From: a virus
Length of the DNA stretch: 64,000 nt
Strand: one strand, 5' to 3'
Virus record (IMG/VR): IMGVR_UViG_3300031857_000010
Location: 62,001 to 126,000 of that record
The first letter of the stretch is position 1; every line of letters starts with the position of its first letter. This document shows, one piece after another, positions 8,889-18,400 of the stretch. The translations under genes and the position numbers were made by a program. The notes under the pieces are model-generated. The model had not been told where the DNA came from. It made no database searches and saw only the letters and a program-made list of their open reading frames with translations.

Positions 8889-9113
8889 TTAATATTCAGA
8901 ATCAAATTCTTGACCTTGATGCATAATCCCAATACTTACTTTGTGAGCTAATTCTTTTAATCTAATTAGTTTTTTTCTTGCCCTTCTTCCAGCTTTTCTG
9001 TTTCTAGTAGGTCCAATAAATTTATATAAATCTTGTTCAGTTTGTTGAATTAAGAATTTTAATTTTTGAAAATTCTCATCAATATTATTATTATCGTTAA
9101 ATTGTGGTATCAT
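8889..9113 (-). CDS. Hypothetical small basic protein, 74 aa
   Basis: A 74-residue protein with a helical N-terminal half and a basic centre (RNRKAGRRARKKLIRLKEL) suited to binding nucleic acid or an acidic partner. It starts 5 bases after the portal gene stop and is probably cotranscribed with it. In T4-like genomes small head-assembly genes follow the portal; that position is the only hint to its role. Confidence 0.6.
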   Translation of the reverse strand: MIPQFNDNNNIDENFQKLKFLIQQTEQDLYKFIGPTRNRKAGRRARKKLIRLKELAHKVSIGIMHQGQEFDSEY

Positions 9114-9118
9114 ATAAT

Positions 9119-12100
9119 TTATTCAGAATCACTATTCTCATCCTTGATCTTATTCAAATATGAGTCTATGCTTTTCATCATTTTTCTTGTTTGGATATCA
9201 AATTTTCTATTTTCAACAATTAATTTATTTTCAGTTAAAGGGGCACCAGCTTCAGCTTCTGCTCCGCCTGCTGCTGGTTCAGTTCCACCTGCTTCCGGTG
9301 CTGCTTCAGCTCCTCCTAATTCAGGGGTTGCTTCTGGTGTTGCTTCTGCACCACCTCCAAGACCACCTAATACGCTAGAACCTCCAAAACCTCCACTGGA
9401 CTCTTCTCCCCCTGATGATTCAGATCCACCTTCAGGTGTTGAACCACCATCACCAGCATCAAAATCTGGTTTTCTAAATTTTTCATCCAAATCTTTGAAT
9501 ATACCAGTATCCATATATTCATCATTTGCTCTCTCAATCTCAGAAAACATTTTCTTTTCAACTTTCTTTTGTCTAAGAATTTGTTTGATCTCTGACTTTG
9601 AAAAACCTAGAATATATTCCATTGCCCAAGAATAAGAAACAGGAGCAGTGGCATCACTTGAGAATAATTCTTTGAAAACTTCCATTCTTGCTTTCCAAGT
9701 TTCGAGTTTTAATAACTCTAGCTGTGTTGATGGATTTGTCAAAGTCAAAGTAAAATTATCTAAGTCATCTTCAAATCCTAAAAAGTATAAATGTACATTA
9801 GCTATTCTTCTTAATTCAAGAACTATCTGTTCTTGAATTCTGTTTATAGTTCTAGCAAATCTCAAATCAACTTGAGAAAGAGTTGAACCTCCCGGCATAG
9901 ATTCAGCATAGTTCAAATATGTTTTTGGAACTTTGATTGCAGCAAATAATTTGTTTTGTAAATATTCTATATCGGCTATGGCATCTAAATTAGAATTTTG
10001 TGTAAAAATGCCTACGGTTAAAGCAAAATTGTGAAAATTATGATATTGTTCAGGGCCATCAATTGTGATAGTTCCTGTATCTTGTTTATCGGATAAAAAT
10101 TCCACTGAAACAATTTTATGGTTGTAGCAATAAGCACTATTTTTGAATTCTCTCCAATTTTTGTATCCAAAATGTTTTACTAATTTATCTAAATTATTAT
10201 GTGTGATTCCTTTGCTTTTTAAAAATTGTTTATTATTTGAATTTAACTCATTAAAAATTTTATAAAATTCATTGTTTGAATCATTTATAATTGGTAAAAT
10301 ATCCTGAGTTTTATTAAAACCATTTTTTATCAAATCAGATAAAATAGAGATCATTCTTTCATCATATTTAATCCTTTGTGGACCAATAACACTTTCTACA
10401 TAATCTTTATTTTCCCATAATTTTTTTGAGTTTTGACTGTATCGAATTTTATTTTCTAACTTGTTTTTAGTTATTTTTGCTTTATTAGAAGTTCTTTTAA
10501 TTATTTCATCTTTTTTTGGATTACTTTTAAAAGTAGAAGCTGATTTTTTTCTTGATTTTAAACTGTTATCTATCGCTGTCTTTATTTTTTTATCAAGCTC
10601 TTCAGGGCTAAGGTTTTCAAAATATTTTACAAGTCCCTTTTTTCTTTCTTTTTTCCATGATTCAGTTATTTCATTTCCAAAAAATTTATACATTTCATCA
10701 ATTTTATCTTGGTGATAATAAAAATGATCTTTCGGATTCATAAAACATAAATTTTCGGGTGAATTGTTATATCTATTGAAGTCTTTGTGATGAATTGTGT
10801 TTTTTTCACTATCAAAATATTCATTTAGATATGAAAATATTTCATGTTCATTTAAATTTTTAAAATAATTAGCTACTAATCTATGTGTATATATCCATTC
10901 ATTTGAATTATGATCAAACACCATTTCATAAGTGTTTCTTTTTCTTTTTTTACCAGCTCCTTTAATTTTTTGAAATTTTTTATTGAATGACCACATAGAT
11001 TCACCTATTTGCAAATCCTTTGCTTGTTTAATTCCATTAAATTTAGTTGGAAATTTGTGATCAGGTGTTGTGGTAATTGTTTCACCATTATCTAATGTTA
11101 TTTTTACTACATCAGTATTTTTTCTAGTTAATCCAGCCCAAGTTATTTTTCCGGGAACTATTTCTCCTGTTTCTGGATTAATTGAATATGACCAAAGTTG
11201 TTTTCCATTTTCAAATTCAGAAATTATATCTTTTAGTTCTAGGCTTCTTCCATCTAATAATTCAATTTTTGTATCTAAAGCAAGACATGCTCCGGGTAAA
11301 GTTTCAATTTTAGAACTCTTATCCCCTCTTATTGGCAAGAAATAATCCTCTTCGTAAGTTATTGGATTGTATTTTAAATTTACTTGACCACTATTCGGAT
11401 CAACAACAGGAGATTTTTTAACATTCTTTTTTACCTGCTCAATTAATTGATAAACATCATTTGGATCTGTGTTCCCAACTTCAATATAAAATATTCTCCT
11501 CTCAGGTGCTCTGGATAAACGATAAACCAACATAGCGTCTTCTGCTAACTGTAATTGTTTCCAAAGTTTTCTTGCAGGATCTAACAAACTTCTACCATAA
11601 GGCAATCTTGAAGCATCAAATAATAAACAAAAGTGAGCAACTTGCCATTCCTCAAAAAACATATTGTTAATATCCCATTTGTATCTTGTCGATTTTGGAT
11701 TTCCATCATAACCAACTTCTTTATGAATTTCACCAACTGGTAAAATCATACAATCGTATATTCCTTGATCCTGATCAATTTCTAATTTCAAGAAACAATC
11801 TCCGTATTTACATAATTCTCTTGTCCAAAAACTTAAATTAAATTCAGCATTTAATGTATTATAAAATAATTCTTGTAAAATTTTCTTTATTCTTAAATTA
11901 TCAGAATATATTGTTATTACATGACCCCTTTCACTTCTAGTGCAAACTTCATCTGAGATTATATCTAAAGCAGCAGCGATTTCAGGAGACAAATCCATGG
12001 ACCTAAAATCGTTATATGCTGTAATTCTGTCTGAATCATAAAACAACGTTCTTGAATATAAATCTTGAGCAATTTTAACAGATTGTATGTCAAGATATTG

Positions 12101-12262
12101 TTGTTGTTTTTGCTGAATAAAATTAATATCAGAGGATTGTGTCGGAGGAGTACTGGATAATATATCCTTACTTTGTTCCAAAGACTTCATCGGGTCTTTT
12201 CGACCTCTTAAAGCCCTCATAACACCATAAAATACACTTTTTGGGTCTAATTCGTTTGCCAT
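9119..12262 (-). CDS. Portal protein (T4 gp20-like) precursor interrupted by an intein
   Basis: A 1047-residue precursor. The exteins together (residues 1-325 and 757-1047, 616 aa) form a T4 gp20-type portal: IAAALDIISDEVC near 95-107, the long stem region, and the junction region KIETLPGA / SNLDAIADIEYLQNKLF, which corresponds to the TLPG segment of gp20. The portal forms the dodecameric head vertex through which DNA is packaged. The intein sits exactly at this conserved segment. The C-terminus has a Gly/Ala/Glu low-complexity stretch of about 70 residues that T4 gp20 lacks, then a helical end. It lies just downstream of the terminase gene (59-base gap) on the same strand. Confidence 0.92.
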   Translation of the reverse strand: MANELDPKSVFYGVMRALRGRKDPMKSLEQSKDILSSTPPTQSSDINFIQQKQQQYLDIQSVKIAQDLYSRTLFYDSDRITAYNDFRSMDLSPEIAAALDIISDEVCTRSERGHVITIYSDNLRIKKILQELFYNTLNAEFNLSFWTRELCKYGDCFLKLEIDQDQGIYDCMILPVGEIHKEVGYDGNPKSTRYKWDINNMFFEEWQVAHFCLLFDASRLPYGRSLLDPARKLWKQLQLAEDAMLVYRLSRAPERRIFYIEVGNTDPNDVYQLIEQVKKNVKKSPVVDPNSGQVNLKYNPITYEEDYFLPIRGDKSSKIETLPGACLALDTKIELLDGRSLELKDIISEFENGKQLWSYSINPETGEIVPGKITWAGLTRKNTDVVKITLDNGETITTTPDHKFPTKFNGIKQAKDLQIGESMWSFNKKFQKIKGAGKKRKRNTYEMVFDHNSNEWIYTHRLVANYFKNLNEHEIFSYLNEYFDSEKNTIHHKDFNRYNNSPENLCFMNPKDHFYYHQDKIDEMYKFFGNEITESWKKERKKGLVKYFENLSPEELDKKIKTAIDNSLKSRKKSASTFKSNPKKDEIIKRTSNKAKITKNKLENKIRYSQNSKKLWENKDYVESVIGPQRIKYDERMISILSDLIKNGFNKTQDILPIINDSNNEFYKIFNELNSNNKQFLKSKGITHNNLDKLVKHFGYKNWREFKNSAYCYNHKIVSVEFLSDKQDTGTITIDGPEQYHNFHNFALTVGIFTQNSNLDAIADIEYLQNKLFAAIKVPKTYLNYAESMPGGSTLSQVDLRFARTINRIQEQIVLELRRIANVHLYFLGFEDDLDNFTLTLTNPSTQLELLKLETWKARMEVFKELFSSDATAPVSYSWAMEYILGFSKSEIKQILRQKKVEKKMFSEIERANDEYMDTGIFKDLDEKFRKPDFDAGDGGSTPEGGSESSGGEESSGGFGGSSVLGGLGGGAEATPEATPELGGAEAAPEAGGTEPAAGGAEAEAGAPLTENKLIVENRKFDIQTRKMMKSIDSYLNKIKDENSDSE
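9995..11287 (-). mobile_element. Intein with HNH endonuclease in the portal gene
   Basis: A 431-residue intein (precursor residues 326-756). Block A is CLALDTKIELLDG with the nucleophile Cys326; block B is ITTTPDHKF with the TxxH motif (His402). The C-terminal blocks end HNFHNFALTVGIFTQN followed by Ser+1. The residue before the terminal Asn is Gln rather than the usual His. Between the splicing blocks lies an HNH endonuclease (TIHHKDFNRYNNSPENL near 490-505), not the more common LAGLIDADG type. Splicing would join ...TLPGA to SNLDA..., giving a normal portal sequence. Confidence 0.92.
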
Positions 12263-12321
12263 AATAATAAATATCTCTTAAATTAATTAAATTGATTAGC
12301 AAATCATATAATTATAGATTT

Positions 12322-15063
12322 TTATCCAGACATCAACCAGCTCAAATCATTATCATCGTCTGATTTTCTGTTTTGACTCGTCAAAATAATACCCTCTGTT
12401 GGTTTGGAATCAAAATCTATTTTATCTCCGATTTCAGTTTTTTGGTTCGAAATCGCACCAATCATAGCTTTGTATAAATCTCTACTGGCAAAATGTTTGA
12501 AATATTCAGTATCTCTTACAAAAAGTAATACTCCCAAAGCAAAAATTAAATCATCATTAAATCCATCAGCATGTTCTGGTTTATTGCCATTATATATAAA
12601 AGTATCAAATTCCTCCAGTAATCTCACTGAATTTATCTTAATCTTTCCTTCTCTCATATAAGAATTTAAACTGCTTATAATTAAAGGTCTTGTTACCTGA
12701 GTTGTTTGAATACCGGGAATATCATCATTCTCTTTGATTTTAACTTTTGCTACCGGATTTATAATGTCTTTTATTGATTTTGAATGATAAATTCTGTCTT
12801 CTGGATATTTAAGACTATTTTTTATATTCAAAGTTGTTGCTAAACCAAAACTATTACATTCGATTACCAAATAAGCATTATTATAATCACGTCCAACTTT
12901 ATCAATTAAGCTTCCAAATACATCTGGTGGAATTTTACCTTGATACTCTGCTACTTGTTCACATGTATCAGCGTCAAAAACTTGTAATGTTGAAAAGTCT
13001 TTTGAATCGCCTCTTGCAACGTCTCCGCCCACAATGTAGTTTTTTCCATATTCTGGTTTTTTCCAAACCCAAAAATTTGTTTTTGTATTGATAAATCTTT
13101 CTTCAGACCTTGTATAATCATAATAAAATTCTGGTTTTTCGTTTATAATAGATCTTTTGTATTTTTCAATAATAGCACTTTCAATAACCAATTGTCTTGA
13201 ACCCTCAAATGACAAATCTAACTCTTGTGCGATTTTTACCCTATCATACTGTAATCGTTCACATTCTTTTTCATACCATGGACTTGTCCAATATTTTTGA
13301 CCATAATCATTAATTTTTTCCTCCATTTCTTTACAATAAACAGGATGTTGAGTCCAATGTATTTCAAATGGTATAAAATCATTTTCACTCTTTTTTGTTC
13401 CAACCCAAGTTCTATGATATAGGTTCCCCGTGCCTTGTGGAGTGCTTATCATGATACATTTACCTTGTGTTGCAGATAAAGCAAGACCAGCAGCCATCCA
13501 AATATCTTCTGCATTCTCTATAAACGCAGTCTCATCCAATATCAACATTGTTAATGATTCTCCACGACCTGCATTTTTGGAACTTGCAACTGCTTTTACC
13601 CATGATATTTTACCTTCTGGATTTTTCAATGAAAAGAATTTTTCATTGTCTTTTTCAGATTGTGTATCTGGATCAAATAAAAATTTAGGAAGAAATTGAA
13701 AATATTGTTTAACGGTACTTAAAAAACGAATTGCTCCAGCACCATCGTTTGCAACAATTAATATTCTTTGGTCCATTTTGAACAATAACATCCAAACTAC
13801 AAAGCCTGCTGTGATTACAGAAAGTCCTGTATTGTGAACTAAAAGACCATCAATAAAGTAGTTTTCATTTTTAGTTACTGAAATGTCATAACAATTAATT
13901 TTTCCAACTCTCTCTATTTTTCTAACTTTTGATTGATCTTTTACATCATGTTTTCTTGAATTTGAAATTGAAACGTGTTCTGAATTTATTTTTTTATAAA
14001 TTCCTATATCATTAATAAATTTTGATATGCTTTTGGAGTGAGTTATTCTTAATTTAAAAAAAGGATTTTTTTGAAGTTTCATATTTTTAACTTCATAAAT
14101 ATTACATTTAATATCAAATTTTTTTAATAAAAATTTTACTTGTTCTAAAAATTCCTTGCTTGGGGAAGCTATTCCTATTTCTAATCTTTTATTTGTTTTT
14201 TTCTTTAAAATACTTATCCAACCATCTCCTGCAAACATTCTATTTAATAAAATAGATAATGAATTCTTATTCCAATAAAAAACTTCTTGAGGTAATATTT
14301 TATTTTCTGTTTTCTTTCCAGCTATTTTTTTATTTTCACACCATTCCATGATTGGACTTTTGGTATTAACCCCATGCTTTTGATGAGGTAAATAATCGAA
14401 TCCTTTTAGTTTTGGTATTTTTCTTAAACTTAATTCTGGAAAAATATAATTTATTGATTCTTCAAATTCTTTTAGATAATCAATATTGTTGTTTGTAAAT
14501 TTTACTTGTTTGATTGTACTTCCATCCGTTATGAGATAAGCTAACAATTTTATTTCATTTATATCAGCTTCAATTTCCCCAAATTGAAATTTTTGATCTA
14601 AAATTTCATCGTCAATTTCTAAATCTTTTGCTGATACCCATTTGTTTTTATTTTTTATGAAAAAAGGGTGATTTTCACCAACAACAATATTTCTTGAATC
14701 TTTTAATTTTATTTTTACAGATTCTATTTCTCCGCATTCCCAATGATCATAAACCGTATCTAATTCATATTTATTTTTATTTAAATTGAATGAATATACT
14801 ATATCTCCTTTGTTTATTTCACTTATTTTTTTTGGCCCATCTGGTGTACTTATAAAAGTATCTTCTGGTAAACATTGTCTTGATTTTAGAATAATATTAT
14901 TCTGATATTTTATGTAATTTTTCAATACATTCTCTTGATACTCAAAACAAGATAATTTATCTACTTTGCTTTTTCTAATATCATAAACATATCCATAGTT
15001 ATTTAGAAAATAAACTGGATCTTTTGCACATTTAATATATTCTTGTATCTCTTGAGGTGTCAT
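12322..15063 (-). CDS. Terminase large subunit (T4 gp17-like) precursor interrupted by an intein
   Basis: A 913-residue precursor whose exteins (1-63 and 412-913) form a 565-aa TerL. The spliced product restores the Walker A region ILKSRQ-TGLSVITAG, matching the SRQxGKT loop of gp17. Walker B is LTMLILDE (504-511), followed by an ATPase coupling-type motif ISTPQGTG. The RNase H-like nuclease domain has VGGDVARGDSKDFST (Asp681), LVIECNSFG (Glu734) and a late HADGFNDDLIFAL. It packages DNA into the prohead through the portal encoded just downstream. The intein lies within the ATP-binding loop, so the motor cannot work until splicing happens. Confidence 0.95.
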   Translation of the reverse strand: MTPQEIQEYIKCAKDPVYFLNNYGYVYDIRKSKVDKLSCFEYQENVLKNYIKYQNNIILKSRQCLPEDTFISTPDGPKKISEINKGDIVYSFNLNKNKYELDTVYDHWECGEIESVKIKLKDSRNIVVGENHPFFIKNKNKWVSAKDLEIDDEILDQKFQFGEIEADINEIKLLAYLITDGSTIKQVKFTNNNIDYLKEFEESINYIFPELSLRKIPKLKGFDYLPHQKHGVNTKSPIMEWCENKKIAGKKTENKILPQEVFYWNKNSLSILLNRMFAGDGWISILKKKTNKRLEIGIASPSKEFLEQVKFLLKKFDIKCNIYEVKNMKLQKNPFFKLRITHSKSISKFINDIGIYKKINSEHVSISNSRKHDVKDQSKVRKIERVGKINCYDISVTKNENYFIDGLLVHNTGLSVITAGFVVWMLLFKMDQRILIVANDGAGAIRFLSTVKQYFQFLPKFLFDPDTQSEKDNEKFFSLKNPEGKISWVKAVASSKNAGRGESLTMLILDETAFIENAEDIWMAAGLALSATQGKCIMISTPQGTGNLYHRTWVGTKKSENDFIPFEIHWTQHPVYCKEMEEKINDYGQKYWTSPWYEKECERLQYDRVKIAQELDLSFEGSRQLVIESAIIEKYKRSIINEKPEFYYDYTRSEERFINTKTNFWVWKKPEYGKNYIVGGDVARGDSKDFSTLQVFDADTCEQVAEYQGKIPPDVFGSLIDKVGRDYNNAYLVIECNSFGLATTLNIKNSLKYPEDRIYHSKSIKDIINPVAKVKIKENDDIPGIQTTQVTRPLIISSLNSYMREGKIKINSVRLLEEFDTFIYNGNKPEHADGFNDDLIFALGVLLFVRDTEYFKHFASRDLYKAMIGAISNQKTEIGDKIDFDSKPTEGIILTSQNRKSDDDNDLSWLMSG
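13831..14874 (-). mobile_element. Intein with LAGLIDADG endonuclease in the terminase Walker A motif
   Basis: A 348-residue intein (precursor residues 64-411). Block A is CLPEDTFISTPDGPKKI (Cys64); block B is VVGENHPFF; the end is NYFIDGLLVHN with canonical His-Asn followed by Thr+1. Two dodecapeptide endonuclease motifs are visible, LLAYLITDGS (173-182) and LLNRMFAGDGW (272-282), each with the catalytic acid, so the DOD/LAGLIDADG nuclease looks intact. Its insertion between SRQ and TGLS places it in the most conserved loop of the host protein. Confidence 0.95.
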
Positions 15064-15068
15064 CTAAA

Positions 15069-15076
15069 ATAAATAG
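15069..15076 (-). promoter_or_regulatory. CTATTTAT element upstream of the terminase gene
   Basis: The minus strand reads CTATTTATTTTAG just before the terminase ATG. The same core occurs before several other virion genes in this window. It may be part of a late promoter or, this close to the ATG, coincide with the stem-loop that overlaps it. Confidence 0.35.
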
Positions 15077-15101
15077 CTCTATTATTAAAAATAGAGCTAT
15101 T
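15072..15101. terminator. Stem-loop between the 105-aa gene and the terminase gene
   Basis: A perfect 11-bp stem AATAGCTCTAT / ATAGAGCTATT with an 8-base loop. On the minus strand it is followed by TATTTTAG, a poor U-tract, so it is either a weak terminator or an RNA processing or stability element. Confidence 0.5.
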
Positions 15102-15118
15102 ATAGAAAAATTGAATGA

Positions 15119-15436
15119 TTATAAACCTACATATACTATAGGTTGAGAATTTACAGTTGCACCAGAATTAACATTGTATAATTCTGAAACATACATAACA
15201 TTTGTTGTTTGATTTCTCAAATAAAATTGATGATAACCATAAGTGTCAGAAGACCAACTTACCGAAAAAGTAGCAGCACTCTGATTTATTAGATTTATAT
15301 CAGGTATTATTGTGTTTGAGATTTGGCCATTCACATAGAAATTCAAATCAAAAGTTGCAGCAGATACCGGATTATTATTGGTATCAAACGATTGAACTAT
15401 TTCATAAACTGTTTGTCCTGTTGTTGCGTCTATCAT
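15119..15436 (-). CDS. Hypothetical virion protein, 105 aa, beta-sandwich-like
   Basis: A small Thr/Ser/Asn-rich protein with alternating hydrophobic residues (TFDLNFYVNGQISNT, TFSVSWSSDTYGYHQFYLRN) that looks like an immunoglobulin-like or fibre-tip beta domain. It lies between the giant fibre gene (20-base gap) and the terminase gene. Composition and position suggest an accessory virion protein; no family is recognised. Confidence 0.6.
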   Translation of the reverse strand: MIDATTGQTVYEIVQSFDTNNNPVSAATFDLNFYVNGQISNTIIPDINLINQSAATFSVSWSSDTYGYHQFYLRNQTTNVMYVSELYNVNSGATVNSQPIVYVGL

Positions 15437-15456
15437 TTTAGTATTTATTTATTTTT

Positions 15457-18400
15457 TTAAGCAGGTTCATAGCTAATTGTATAAGAAAATTCTAAAGTAT
15501 TTCCCAAGGTATTATCTACTTGAAATCCCACATAAAGAAATGTTTCACATGCTAATAAATCTACCGGAGCATTTGCACTTACTGAAAAACATGCATGTCC
15601 ACTTGTTGAATTAAAACCTACGGGTGTTGCTTCATTGTCTGCTATTGCTTTTGTTGATCTTGCATCTATAGCAAAGTCGGAACATAATAGGTAAGACAAT
15701 TGAACTGTCAAATTTCTCGATACACCTACAGCTCCTCTTGAATAAGCCATTCCACAAACTTTAATTTTATAAGAGGTCCCAATATCTCTTGGTAAAGGAA
15801 CACCACAATTGAAATCTGAATTATCAGTTAAAGTTGCTGGGGCATTAATTCCTGCTTGTAAATCCCAAGGAACAGCATTCCAGCCTCCATCTATTGAATT
15901 ACCTACATAATATCTATTTGCATTAGGGTTGTTTATATAGCCAGAGTTTGCAGCTATTAATCCCTTATCTGTACCACTTGTACCAGAAGTTCCACTTGAT
16001 CCAGAGCTACCAGAAGAACCAGATGTACCACGACTCCCTGAACTACCAGAGGAACCTGATGTACCTGCTGCACCGGAACTACCAGAAGAGCCTGATGTAC
16101 CGCCACCACCTCCACTTGTTGAAGAATAAACATATCCATTAGCATCTATGGTAAGGAATTTTGTTCCACCGTTTGGTGTGTTCCTTATTCTAAGATAATC
16201 TACATATGTATGATTGTTATCATTTCCAGTTGATGATGAAGAAGGATTTGATAATGAAAGACCAGTGCTTCCTAAAATTACTGCGTTTGTTACATTTGAA
16301 TTTATAATATTTGCAGAACCTCCAACTATTGATGAATTAGTTGAACCTGCACTAACAGTATTTCCTGAACCATTTAGAATTGCTGATCTAATTGCATTTG
16401 TAATATTTTCTTGACCATTAACGACCGCTGAATATTGTCCTAGAGTTGTGTTTGAAAGACCATTTCCAATAAAACTTCCTATTCCAGTAGCTTTATTACT
16501 TATACCATTTATGGTTGATGAATATGTATTTATTGCTGTGTTTCCAGAACCATTTCCTATAAAACTACCAATTCCACTTGCTGTATTATTTTTACCGTTT
16601 ATTATAGTTGCATAAGTATTAAAGCCTGCTGTATTTCCAGACCCTTGAGCTATGAAAGTTTTTATTCCATTAGCTAAATTATATTCTCCATTTATAACTG
16701 TAGAATAAAAAGTTGTTGCTGAGTTTTTGAAACCATTTAAGATAGAGCCCCATTTTCTAACAACTTTATTTTGAACGCCATTAACAATTACATTATAGCC
16801 TTGATTTCCTTGATTTGCAAAAATACCAGCATAATTTTCAACTCCAGTACCTATAAATACATGTTTTGTAATAGCTGTATTTGCAACTCCGTTCACAATG
16901 GTTGTATAACCGGTTTTTGGCATATTGCCGTTACCGCCTCTCGATTCAATATAATTATCCTTACCATTTAGTATTGTACTGAATTTTGTTTTGTTTGTAT
17001 TTCCAGTACCATTCAAAATGGTTGCAAATTCAGGTTGGTAAATTGAGAATGGAAAACTATAACCAGCACCTCTTGTTGGTATTATTCTATTCAAAAATCC
17101 TTGGCCTATTAATGCAAATATATTTGTGGTATTCTGCCCACTTATATAATTACTTATACCACCAATTATAGAACTTTGTGTAGTCAATCGATGTGTGGTA
17201 TTTCCAGAACCATTTATAATTGTTGAATAACTAGAGAAAATTTCATTATCTTGTCCATTTCCAATTAAAGATGTTGCACCTGAAATTAAATTGCTTCTAC
17301 CATTACCAATAAAAGATTGACTTCCATAAACTGTATTTCCTGATCCATTGAAAATGCCAGAATAAGTTGAATTGAATGCATTGTTTTTGATAACTCTGTT
17401 AATTTTTCCATTTATTACGGATGAATAATTAGAGTAGACATCATTTGTAAAACCATTTAAAATTGCTGAAGTTGATCCCGATATTAAATTAGATGTACCA
17501 TTTCCAATAAATGATAAATCTCCAAAAACAGTATTTCCTGAACCATTGAAAATGCCAGAATAAGTAGAATTAAATGCGTTATTTTTGATAACTCTGTTAA
17601 TTTTACCATTTACAATTGCTGAATAATTTGAGTAAATATCATTTGTTAATCCATTTAGAATTGCTGAAGTTGATCCGGATATTAAATTAGATTTACCGTT
17701 TCCAATAATAGAAGTGCTTCCATAAACTGTATTTGCGGATCCACTAAAAATTGCAGAATAAGTAGAGTCTATTACACCTCTATCTTTACCTACTAAATTA
17801 ACTCTGCCGTTTATAATTGTAGTGAATTGAGTTCTTGCTGTGTTTATATATCCATTTAATACTTGAGAGAACTTAGTGTCATACCGTGTACCAGATGGTG
17901 TAGGACTAGAAAATCCTACCCTGTTTAACCAACCAGCTAAAACTGTATTAAATCCTAAGCTATTTGTTAATCTAGCATGATAAATAGTATTTTGTTTACC
18001 ACCACCAATTAAATTATATCCACCATTATTTAAAGTTATTAAATTATTAATTCCATTTAATATTGTACTGTGTCTATAATCAGCTATTTGATTGTTTCTG
18101 CCACCCAATATAGTATGACCCAAACTATACACATTTGGAGGTAATCCTGATCTTGTTCCAACGGTGTTTCCAGATCCACCAATAATTGAATTTTCAGATG
18201 AAAAACCAGCATTATTTGGTCTGATGAAATTATCATATCCATTTAAAATTGTTGATACTGATGGGCCTGCACTTATGAAATTTCCACGACCATTACCTAT
18301 TAAATGATATTTTCTACCATAATGTACTGTGTTTCCAGAACCGTTTATTACAGTAGAGAAACGCGAATTAGCTGTATTAAATCTTCCGCTTCCAATTAAA

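Noticed and set aside
9066-9635. 189-aa plus-strand ORF rich in Pro/Ala/Ser
   Set aside because: It is antisense to the Gly/Ala-rich low-complexity tail of the portal; composition follows from that strand.
15948-16145. Short ORFs on both strands in the GTSGSSG region
   Set aside because: Alternate frames of a low-complexity repeat.
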